The notes under the pieces were generated by a model, which had not been told where the DNA came from, did no database searches, and saw nothing but the letters and a program-made list of their open reading frames with translations. Positions 47,547 through 54,730 of a stretch of DNA of 64,000 bases are shown here, in pieces. This stretch comes from Paludibacteraceae bacterium (GTDB lineage: Bacteria; Bacteroidota; Bacteroidia; Bacteroidales; Paludibacteraceae). Position numbers and translations under genes: made by a program. The stretch covers positions 62,001-126,000 of the forward strand of contig JAFGVV010000049.1 of assembly GCA_016937795.1 (NCBI GenBank), read 5' to 3'. Each line of letters starts with the position of its first letter. Position 1 is the stretch's first letter.

Positions 47547-49067
47547 TCATGCGCTTCTTGCTTTCTTAATAAAAATATTTGTCAGTATCAGCACAAAGTA
47601 TTTAATATCGGTAACAAAACAGCCATGCTTCTCACACTGACGGAGATATTTCATTTCGGAAGCCTGAATTTCGTCCATCGTTTTGGGCATATCAGCATAA
47701 AAAGGCGGTAACAACCCGGGTTTAAATTTCACACGCAGATTCTGTAACTCTTCGCTGTACAGACTGAAATAATGTGCGCTCAAAGGCCTTACGCCTACAA
47801 TTTTCATATCGCCCATCAAAAGATTAAAAATCATCGGCAGTTCGTCGAGCCAGTACTTTCGCATAAAGCGCCCCAGGGTGGTCACACGTATATCCTTATT
47901 AAACTTGCCCCCCTCCTGCAAACTGTTTCGTTCGTAGATATAAGCCTGTAGATATTCGGAATAAGGGTGCATGGTGCGCATTTTAAACACCTCAAATATC
48001 TCCCTGTCCTTACCCATACGACGCAGTTTTATCAGCGGGCCGTAACTTTTTTTTGTTTTAGATTCAGGTTGTTTAATACGTCGTGCGGTAACATAAGTCA
48101 GTTTTCCGATTTTCTTCTCGTTTACAACTTCATAGCCGCAACAATAAAGTCGTCCCATCACCTCCGGTTTCGACAAAATACGATTTTTCCCTTTTGTTAT
48201 ATCGTAATACAACCGGCGTGTGAGAAACACCTTGGGCATAAAACGCTTAAATATAAAATCGACCACATAAAACATATAATTAAAGCCCGGAGGATACTTC
48301 GACAGAATACGCTTTTTTCGTGTACTTTTCGACTCAAAACAACACACAAACAAACCATTATCGGGCAATTTGGCATTTACAGTGGCAAAAAGCGTATTGA
48401 TCCCCCTCAGATTATTCAAACGTTCGAGCTGAATAATGGTTGAGAACTTATAATTCTGTTTGGCTTTGATATCCAAAAAACCAGAGGAGAAATTGACCAG
48501 CGTATTCCCACTTCGGAGGTCAAACTTTTCGTTCAGTGCCAACATGGTTTTTGTGCCCGAATGTTGTACGATAGCCTCACAAAGTTCCCTGTAACTCTCC
48601 TCATCGAGTGGCGTGGCCTGACGCACCTGAGCATTTTCACGAACCTCCACTGCCCTATGGGGATCCTCTTCAAACTCCACCGCATACAGAAGTGCAAAAT
48701 ACAGCATATAAAAAGCCATATACACCCCAAAGATCACAGTGGTATAGGTAAAAATCACATAAATGGAATAAGTGCCTCCGTAAAAACGAAATGAAATAGC
48801 CCACGACACCAGGAAAACCAGCAATGTGGTATACACCAGTTTAAACGACACCTTCAGGTATTTCTGTGTATGCAAAGGTCTGAAACGCCCAAACAGATAC
48901 GAAAACACCGCCCATAATCCAAAATACAACAAGCCCGCCCCATCGTACTTCTCATATGGATTCTGCGTTGTCAGCGGAAACCACTCAAAGACAATCACTA
49001 CCGACAACACAAGTATCAGCAGGTCGATAATCAGACTTATTAAAGAAGGACGGTAGAGGAGTTTCAT
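47547..49067 (-). CDS. Sugar transferase (initiating phosphoglycosyltransferase-like), atypical
   Basis: A 506-aa membrane protein. Four hydrophobic segments lie in the first 135 residues. A soluble middle part (about 150-345) has alpha/beta character (FSSGFLDIKAKQNYKFSTII, then LFATVNAKLPDNGLFVCCF) reminiscent of a methyltransferase-like fold. The C-terminal part carries a recognisable bacterial sugar-transferase core: RRMGKDREIFEVFKMRTM, the catalytic Asp-Glu pair in YWLDELPMIFNLLMGDMKIVG and VRPLSAHY. The usual KRxxD re-entrant helix before that core is not obvious, so the membrane entry may be unusual. It would load the first sugar phosphate on the lipid carrier. A TTGATTGG repeat array ends 15 bp before its start. 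Confidence 0.75.
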   Translation of the reverse strand: MKLLYRPSLISLIIDLLILVLSVVIVFEWFPLTTQNPYEKYDGAGLLYFGLWAVFSYLFGRFRPLHTQKYLKVSFKLVYTTLLVFLVSWAISFRFYGGTYSIYVIFTYTTVIFGVYMAFYMLYFALLYAVEFEEDPHRAVEVRENAQVRQATPLDEESYRELCEAIVQHSGTKTMLALNEKFDLRSGNTLVNFSSGFLDIKAKQNYKFSTIIQLERLNNLRGINTLFATVNAKLPDNGLFVCCFESKSTRKKRILSKYPPGFNYMFYVVDFIFKRFMPKVFLTRRLYYDITKGKNRILSKPEVMGRLYCCGYEVVNEKKIGKLTYVTARRIKQPESKTKKSYGPLIKLRRMGKDREIFEVFKMRTMHPYSEYLQAYIYERNSLQEGGKFNKDIRVTTLGRFMRKYWLDELPMIFNLLMGDMKIVGVRPLSAHYFSLYSEELQNLRVKFKPGLLPPFYADMPKTMDEIQASEMKYLRQCEKHGCFVTDIKYFVLILTNIFIKKARSA

Positions 49068-49082
49068 TCGTTTGATTGTTCG

Positions 49083-49154
49083 TTGATTGGTGGATTGGTT
49101 GATTGGTGGATTGGTTGATTGGTTGATTGGTTGATTGGTTGATTGGTTGATCAG
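49083..49154. repeat. TTGATTGG octamer array (about 9 units)
   Basis: Nine consecutive 8-bp units: TTGATTGG with TGGATTGG at units 2 and 4, and a diverged last unit (TTGATCAG). The array begins 15 bp upstream of the sugar-transferase ATG, where promoter or ribosome-binding signals would be expected. Confidence 0.88.
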
Positions 49155-49275
49155 TCAATTAGTTAATTGGTTAATTGGTTATAGATGACGGCTCTATTAA
49201 ATGCGAAATAGTAAATGGAATAATTGTAAATTAATTATCACATCGTCTCATCACTACATCATCATTTCCTCTCTG

Positions 49276-49294
49276 CCCCCAACCCCTAAAGGGG
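49276..49294. repeat. CCCCTAA..AAGGGG dispersed short palindrome (copy 2)
   Basis: CCCCCAACCCCTAAAGGGG, closely matching the words at 4819-4837 and 62691-62709. It is intergenic. The function is unknown. Confidence 0.6.
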
Positions 49295-49372
49295 TGCTGT
49301 AACTGTGTGCAATTGTACATGATCTTTAGATTGAATTGATTTATTAAGAGCTGAATTCTCAAATCTTCAAAT

Positions 49373-49413
49373 TTCAAATCTTCAAATCTTCAAATTCAGA
49401 AATCATCTCATCA
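49373..49413 (-). repeat. 41-bp repeat, inverted partner of 45275-45315
   Basis: A perfect reverse-complement match to 45275-45315. It contains the last codons and TGA stop (49403-49405) of the deacetylase-like gene, so this repeat has replaced or created the gene's 3' end. Confidence 0.85.
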
Positions 49414-50155
49414 ACCACCGTTTCACCACATTCTTCACATTCTGCATTACCCATTCGAGCACCCACTCAGCAGCGTTATCAGTCCAGCGTTGCGGGTGTG
49501 TGGTGATCATCATGCGGGGCGGAAGTGTGCCGGCCTTTGCTGCGCGAATAATGTCGGTAGTACTGTGATAGCTTTGTGTAAACGACGATTTCACTTTGTC
49601 GCGCACGCTGTATTTATAGCCATCCCAGCAACGACCGGTATCGGTCAGATAAAACACATCCTCAAAATCCACATCAAAATACGGTTCACCAATCACCCCA
49701 AAATCACGGTAATTATATTGTTTCCACAAATCCCGGTTATCGTATCGCGAAGCCGGACTGCCATGCATACAAACGGTGCGGACAGGATAAAATTGCCGGA
49801 AATGGGCAAGTTGCTTTTCGAAATGAGCCACTGCCGCTTTCATATCACCTTTAAACAGCGACAAATCCTCGTAATGATAACCAATCTCGTGTCCCAAAGC
49901 GGCCATGGCCATAATTTTATCAGGCTGATTACTTTGAGGAACCACCCTGAAAAAATAAGAAGCTTTCAATCCCAAAGCAGCCTCCGCCTGTGCAGTAGCC
50001 AGCGAATGCCCGGCCCGTAAATCCACATCGTGACGCATGATCACAAATTTCGCAGGTCGCTTTCCTTCGCAGTACGCTTCGAAAGTTATAAATTCGTATC
50101 CAAGCTGTTGAAGTTCAGACAGAAGTTGTTTGTATATTTTGAGTGTAAAGTCCAT
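49403..50155 (-). CDS. Polysaccharide-deacetylase-like protein
   Basis: A 250-aa protein with a divergent NodB-type fold. FVIMRHDVDLRAGHS (residues 38-52) supplies the metal-binding HD pair, GHEIGYHYEDL contains the following histidines and VCMHGSPASRYDNRDL fits a later active-site segment. Such proteins are common in Bacteroidota capsule loci and may remove N-acetyl groups or act as inactive homologues. It is between wecB and the sugar transferase on the same strand. The 3' end is formed by the 41-bp repeat; the C-terminal residues RWLMR end in it. Confidence 0.65.
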   Translation of the reverse strand: MDFTLKIYKQLLSELQQLGYEFITFEAYCEGKRPAKFVIMRHDVDLRAGHSLATAQAEAALGLKASYFFRVVPQSNQPDKIMAMAALGHEIGYHYEDLSLFKGDMKAAVAHFEKQLAHFRQFYPVRTVCMHGSPASRYDNRDLWKQYNYRDFGVIGEPYFDVDFEDVFYLTDTGRCWDGYKYSVRDKVKSSFTQSYHSTTDIIRAAKAGTLPPRMMITTHPQRWTDNAAEWVLEWVMQNVKNVVKRWLMR

Positions 50156-50168
50156 GCGTTTGTTTTGA

Positions 50169-50213
50169 GATTCGGGTTTCGGGTTTGAAAATTTGAAGAT
50201 TTGAAGATTTTAA
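50169..50213. repeat. GTTTCGG heptamers and TTTGAAGA octamers
   Basis: GATTCGG and GTTTCGG heptamers (50169-50182) are followed by TTTGAAGA-type octamers (about 50187-50213), just upstream of the deacetylase-like start codon. These are the same words as at 3331 and 45294. Confidence 0.7.
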
Positions 50214-50260
50214 GATTGTAGGTTTCGGAAATGATTCTCAATTAATCACGCGAACCATAG

Positions 50261-50323
50261 TCTTTGTTCTTTATTCTTTGTTCTTTTGTCTTTAAAGATT
50301 TTCGTGTCTTTGTGTCTTCGTGT
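50261..50323. repeat. TCTTTGT heptamers and CTTTGTGT octamers at the wecB 3' end
   Basis: Five heptamers (TCTTTGT, TCTTTAT, TCTTTGT, TCTTTTG, TCTTTAA; 50261-50295) and three octamers (TTTCGTGT, CTTTGTGT, CTTCGTGT; 50300-50323). The octamers lie within the coding sequence and specify the WecB tail TKTQRHENL; the stop codon lies in the heptamer part. Confidence 0.82.
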
Positions 50324-51440
50324 TTAATTGCTCCAAAACATCTACAATTCTTTCAGCCGTTTTACCATCCCAGTATTTGGGTCGTTTACCGGCTTTCCCT
50401 TTTCCGCTCAGGATAAGTTGCACTTCATTGTTTATATCACCCAATTTAATCAGTTTATTGCTTCCCTCCCACACCGTAACAGGCCTTTCGGTATTGGGAC
50501 GAACAGTGAGACAGGGAATATTCAGATAGGTTGTTTCTTCCTGAATGCCACCTGAATCGGTAAGTGCAAACATGGAGCGACTCACCAAATGGATAAATTG
50601 CATATAACCTAATGGTTCAATAAAATACAATTGTGGAAAACTGTCTATTAAATCCTGTAAACCGAATTGTTGTATATTTTTATAGGTACGGGGATGTACA
50701 GGAAAAATAAGTGGTACCTTCTTCGATATCTCACCCCATATTTTCACAAGGCTTGTCAGACTGTCTTTATCATCCACATTTCCGGGTCGGTGAAAAGTCA
50801 ATACACCGTAGGATTTATCCGTAAAATTCTTACCAAACTCAATTTGAGCCATGCGGTTTAGCAAATCAAATTTTAAAGATGTCTGCTGTGCCTTAGGTAA
50901 CTGAGCCACCAAAGAATCTATCATCAGATTTCCCAGCATATAAATTTTTTCAGCAGGGATATTTTCTTTCAGCAGATTGTCATCAGCATCCACACTGGTT
51001 GTAATAAACACATCGCTTATGGCATCGGTTACCAAACGGTTTATTTCCTCAGGCATAGTGCGGTCGTAGCTACGCAAACCGGCCTCGTAATGAATGGTTT
51101 TAATTCCCATTTTCGAAGCCACCAACGTACATGCTGCCGTACTGTTTACATCACCCACAACCAATACAGCATCCGGCTGCTCGTCGATACATACTTTTTC
51201 AAAACCTTCCATTATGCGGGCTGTCTGCACAGCATGACTTGCCGAACCAACTTCCAGGTTAATATCGGGTGCAGGAATGTTCAGTTCTTCGAAAAACTGC
51301 CCCGACATTTTCACATCATAATGTTGCCCTGTATGTACCAAAACAGCTTGAATAGTAGTATGGTTTTTCAGCACGTGCATTAGCGGAGCAATTTTCATAA
51401 AATTGGGGCGAGCTCCTGCCACAAGGATAAGTTTAGTCAT
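50292..51440 (-). CDS. wecB: UDP-N-acetylglucosamine 2-epimerase (non-hydrolysing)
   Basis: A 382-aa epimerase that interconverts UDP-GlcNAc and UDP-ManNAc, feeding capsule or enterobacterial-type sugar synthesis. Family motifs: GARPNFMKIAPL at residues 8-19, HTGQHYDVKMS, VVGDVNSTAACTLVA, HYEAGLRSYDRTMPEE, HRPGNVDD and [10 protein letters not shown]. The C-terminal residues TKTQRHENL come from repeat DNA rather than from the family. A second wecB-like gene begins before the right edge of the window (63722-64000). It is 18 bp downstream of the DUF354 gene. Confidence 0.95.
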   Translation of the reverse strand: MTKLILVAGARPNFMKIAPLMHVLKNHTTIQAVLVHTGQHYDVKMSGQFFEELNIPAPDINLEVGSASHAVQTARIMEGFEKVCIDEQPDAVLVVGDVNSTAACTLVASKMGIKTIHYEAGLRSYDRTMPEEINRLVTDAISDVFITTSVDADDNLLKENIPAEKIYMLGNLMIDSLVAQLPKAQQTSLKFDLLNRMAQIEFGKNFTDKSYGVLTFHRPGNVDDKDSLTSLVKIWGEISKKVPLIFPVHPRTYKNIQQFGLQDLIDSFPQLYFIEPLGYMQFIHLVSRSMFALTDSGGIQEETTYLNIPCLTVRPNTERPVTVWEGSNKLIKLGDINNEVQLILSGKGKAGKRPKYWDGKTAERIVDVLEQLNTKTQRHENL

Positions 51441-51457
51441 GAGTTATGAGATTTGAG

Positions 51458-52549
51458 CTATTTGAATTTGTATTGATAATCCGGATTTTCGCGCATAATT
51501 TGGGCACTTTGAGGATAGTTTTCGATAAACCAGGTAAGGAATTGCGCATAATCAATTTTCTCACTCAGCATTTTTTGTCTTCTTTGAGCAAAAACTTCTG
51601 CTCTGTCCTGCATTTTAATTAAGTCAGAAACAGTTTTGTATAATTTATCAACCTCACTGGTTTTAATACCATAGCCCAACTGATACACATCCTCCAGTTC
51701 TCTCAGGTAACCAATTCTACCCACAAAATCATTGAAGCGCACAAATGGCACTCCCAACACACCCGCCTCAGCAGCCATCGTTTGACTATCACCAATATAA
51801 AGCTGAGCAAATGCCATTACATGATGCATATCCAGCGGGTTAATTTTTATACGGTATTGCTCAAACTGAGGTTCTAACTCCCGCTCTGAAGTGATATATA
51901 TATCGGCATAAGGCTTCAGTATATCAATCAGTTTTTGTGCAATTTCGGTATTAATGCCCTGAATACCTTTATCGTGATGCGCATTTAGCTTTGCAAACCG
52001 GATTATTACATACGGTTTTTTAGTCGAAAAGTACTTTTCAACGATATCTTTATCCGCCTGAAAATGATTTGGGTGTAAGTATGCTAATTCGTGGTAGCTT
52101 TGATAGGCAATTTTCTTATACTCCCATTTACCTTTAGAGCAAACAACCGGAGATAGAATAATTGTTGCAAATGGCAAAGATAGTCTTGAAGCTTTTGGCA
52201 CTACTTCGGCATCATCTTCTCCTAAATAAAGAGATGGTAGATTCATTAGTTTTCCAACATGTGTTGCTGCCACAGAAGAGCCTGTAATTAAATCAGGTTT
52301 AAATTTCAATGCTATTCTCAATAAATTAAATTCTTGCTTTATCTGTCCAAAAGTATTAAGGAAAGTAATATTTCTTTTACCCTTTTTCCAAATATTTACA
52401 TACTCAATACCAGCATTTACAAGCAATTGTTCAAGCACATCTTTATTCTTAATTGCTACAATTATTTCGTTGTTGCTCCGCAGACTTAACAACGAATTCT
52501 TATACAAATGAAAGTGAGCTGGATGGCCCAAATGAATTAAAATTTTCAT
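51458..52549 (-). CDS. DUF354 family protein (glycosyltransferase-B-like fold)
   Basis: A 363-aa protein of the DUF354 family. MKILIHLGHPAHFHLYKNSL is the usual N-terminal phrase, GSSVAATHVGKLMNLPSLYL and LGEDDAEVVPKA follow, and IGDSQTMAAEAGVLGVPFVRF is the C-terminal nucleotide-sugar-binding loop. Family members resemble UDP-GlcNAc epimerases and GT-B glycosyltransferases and are frequent in archaeal and bacterial surface-polysaccharide loci. The start codon directly follows the stop of the ATP-grasp gene, so the two are tightly coupled. Confidence 0.84.
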   Translation of the reverse strand: MKILIHLGHPAHFHLYKNSLLSLRSNNEIIVAIKNKDVLEQLLVNAGIEYVNIWKKGKRNITFLNTFGQIKQEFNLLRIALKFKPDLITGSSVAATHVGKLMNLPSLYLGEDDAEVVPKASRLSLPFATIILSPVVCSKGKWEYKKIAYQSYHELAYLHPNHFQADKDIVEKYFSTKKPYVIIRFAKLNAHHDKGIQGINTEIAQKLIDILKPYADIYITSERELEPQFEQYRIKINPLDMHHVMAFAQLYIGDSQTMAAEAGVLGVPFVRFNDFVGRIGYLRELEDVYQLGYGIKTSEVDKLYKTVSDLIKMQDRAEVFAQRRQKMLSEKIDYAQFLTWFIENYPQSAQIMRENPDYQYKFK

Positions 52550-53716
52550 TTATAAATTATCTCTTTTTGATTTATGAATATATTTTCTTAGAATAACAAT
52601 AACCATATAGAAAAAAGGTTTATAATCGCTTTTGTCAAATCCTGCAATAACATTATTTCTATTAAGAACATTTGAAATGAAAATTTTCAAGTATTTTTTG
52701 CGTATAATTAAATTAATCAATTCATAGTATATATTTACAAAATGTTTTTCAGAATATTCATGACATGTAGAAAATGAGATAGAATTTTGTGTTGCATATA
52801 AGAATTGATAATAATTTAATGATACCCCATTAATATGTCCTACCAAGTGCCACATCATTGGTCTGAGATTTATCTCCATTAATTTATAAGAATCATCTCT
52901 TATATCGTATTTAAACTCTGGTTCATTAACTCCCCATAAATTTATCTCTTTAATCAACTTCCTGCCATAATTTGCAATAATATTATTCTTAACTCCTTTT
53001 GCAGAAGCAAAAACACCAAAGTCATTTGGAAATTGTGATAATTTTTTACCTGTCCATTCACCTAGTACTTTACCTTTATCAGTTACAAAAGATGTATATG
53101 CATATATATTGGAACCATCGCCAGGAATAACTTCTGAAATAATAAATGAATTACCGCAAGTAATTAATGTCTCTATTTTCTTTCTGCTTAAATCTAAGTC
53201 AGATTTATTCCTGAAGATTATATTTCTAAATATATTTGTAGAAAGATTATCTTTCTTTACAGGTTTTATAATAATTGGGAAGAGGAGATTTTCAACTAAA
53301 TTTAAATCGCTTACCGCACCACAAAAAACTGTTTTAGGGTATGGTATGCCAAGTTTTTCACATATTTCATATTGTTTAAATTTATCCTGATATTGAATTA
53401 CTGTTTCAGGATTAAAAGCAACATATGAGTAATCTATAATTTCATTGTAGATATTGTGCAAATAGTTCAGGTGAACATCTTGTGTCGGATACAAAATTAG
53501 TTTAGCATAGTCGTATTTAAGTTTATTAAGAATGCCAAGTAAGGAGTCACAGTTATTCTCAATGACGTATTTAGAACATATCTTATTACTATAATAAGAT
53601 ATATCCTTTACAAAATCGACTAATATGATTTCTCGAATACTATGGCTATATAATTCCTGAATAATCGAATATCCATTTATATATCCTCCAATTACGACAC
53701 AACAATGATCTTTCAT
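52550..53716 (-). CDS. ATP-grasp carboxylate-amine ligase-like protein
   Basis: A 388-aa ATP-grasp protein. VVIGGYINGYSIIQELYSHS (residues 6-25) is the N-terminal Rossmann part; the phosphate-binding region includes FPIIIKPVKKDN and FIISEVIPGDGSN; the metal ligands are in EPEFKYDIRDDSYKLMEINLRP. This pattern is that of the D-aspartate ligase/carboxylate-amine ligase group, which join an amino acid to a carboxylate. In a polysaccharide locus it may add an amino acid to a sugar acid. The DNA looks more AT-rich than the neighbouring genes, suggesting a different origin. It is 17 bp after the FemAB-like gene. Confidence 0.8.
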   Translation of the reverse strand: MKDHCCVVIGGYINGYSIIQELYSHSIREIILVDFVKDISYYSNKICSKYVIENNCDSLLGILNKLKYDYAKLILYPTQDVHLNYLHNIYNEIIDYSYVAFNPETVIQYQDKFKQYEICEKLGIPYPKTVFCGAVSDLNLVENLLFPIIIKPVKKDNLSTNIFRNIIFRNKSDLDLSRKKIETLITCGNSFIISEVIPGDGSNIYAYTSFVTDKGKVLGEWTGKKLSQFPNDFGVFASAKGVKNNIIANYGRKLIKEINLWGVNEPEFKYDIRDDSYKLMEINLRPMMWHLVGHINGVSLNYYQFLYATQNSISFSTCHEYSEKHFVNIYYELINLIIRKKYLKIFISNVLNRNNVIAGFDKSDYKPFFYMVIVILRKYIHKSKRDNL

Positions 53717-53733
53717 TTATTTTAGTAATATAC

Positions 53734-54729
53734 TCATAAGAAAGTGATACATTTTAAATACACTTTCCCTATCGTGTATTTAATATTATCACAAATATAC
53801 AAAAACCTCCCGTGTTCCACGAGTTTTCCACCAAACCTTGCTTTAAAATCGCGTACTCCGTATTTTCTGTCAGGCTTACCGGCTCCCAAAAAGTCAAACA
53901 TTCGGTAGCCATTGTTTACTGCATATTCTATACCTGCCCGCGTAGCCATTACCGAAGGATAAACTTTGGGTTGTTCTCCATCATCACCACACACAAACCA
54001 CTCGTACAACACATTGCCATCGCCCACACACAAGATGCCTCCCAGTATTTTATCTTCACTTTTTACAACGAGTAAGCTTCCATAAGCTTTTGACACTATG
54101 GTTTCAAAAAACTCAAACGGGAACAAAGGTAGTTTTAGTTTTTTGCTGTATGTATGCTGTAAAATACTGTAAAAAGCCCGTACATCATCCATTCTATCCG
54201 TTTTCTCACAGACAATACCTTCGGCTAAGGATTGTTTAATCTGTCGCTTACGGTTTTCGCTGAAATTTGAAAACACATCAACGCCATTGTCTATAGATAG
54301 CTGATAATTCAAATGAGACTGATATTCAAATCCGGCTTTCTGAAAAGTGTACTTATAAGCACTGTAATCGTGCAAATTACGAAGTTCAATATAAATGGTT
54401 TTTCTCTGCAAATCAGATCTGAGTTCTGAAAGTAATAGCTCAAGCGCCTCCTCACTGATATCATTTGCAAGCAATACTCCTCCCGGAATAATGGCTCTGC
54501 GGCTAAAAAATCTTTTTACAAAACCTTCTTCCGCAATCAGATATCCGCAAACAAGAGCTTTGAGTTCACCCTTCTCTTCAACGGCATATACAAAAGGAGA
54601 TAAAAAAGATAGTTCTTTGTAAAAGCAGTAACAGTCATATGATTGAAACCACGTAGCCACTGAAGATAAACCTAATAAAGCATCCCAACTATTTTTAGTA
54701 AGTTTATTGATTTGCAATAATTTACACAT
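53734..54729 (-). CDS. FemAB/GNAT-like acyl or aminoacyl transferase
   Basis: A 331-aa transferase of the FemAB/Acetyltransf_6 type. SENRKRQIKQSLAEGIVCEK, then ILGGILCVGDGNVLYEWFVCG and GYRMFDFLGAGKPDRKYGVR are the conserved C-terminal phrases. Such enzymes modify cell-surface sugars or peptides with acyl or aminoacyl groups. I start at the ATG at 54729 because an AAGGAG ribosome-binding site lies 11 nt upstream, and it begins one base after the FkbH stop codon; an ATG at 54750 would overlap that gene. The position between the FkbH-like and ATP-grasp genes suggests all three build an unusual substituent. Confidence 0.8.
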   Translation of the reverse strand: MCKLLQINKLTKNSWDALLGLSSVATWFQSYDCYCFYKELSFLSPFVYAVEEKGELKALVCGYLIAEEGFVKRFFSRRAIIPGGVLLANDISEEALELLLSELRSDLQRKTIYIELRNLHDYSAYKYTFQKAGFEYQSHLNYQLSIDNGVDVFSNFSENRKRQIKQSLAEGIVCEKTDRMDDVRAFYSILQHTYSKKLKLPLFPFEFFETIVSKAYGSLLVVKSEDKILGGILCVGDGNVLYEWFVCGDDGEQPKVYPSVMATRAGIEYAVNNGYRMFDFLGAGKPDRKYGVRDFKARFGGKLVEHGRFLYICDNIKYTIGKVYLKCITFL

Positions 54730-54730
54730 G

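Larger units (their letters stand above)
49068..49402. other. Intergenic region with octamer array and dispersed repeats
   Basis: 335 bp between the deacetylase-like gene and the sugar transferase. It holds the TTGATTGG array (49083-49154), related GTTAATTGG words, a CCCCTAA/AAGGGG motif (49276-49294) and AATCTTCA octamers (49362-49392). There is no gene and no clear promoter. Confidence 0.7.
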
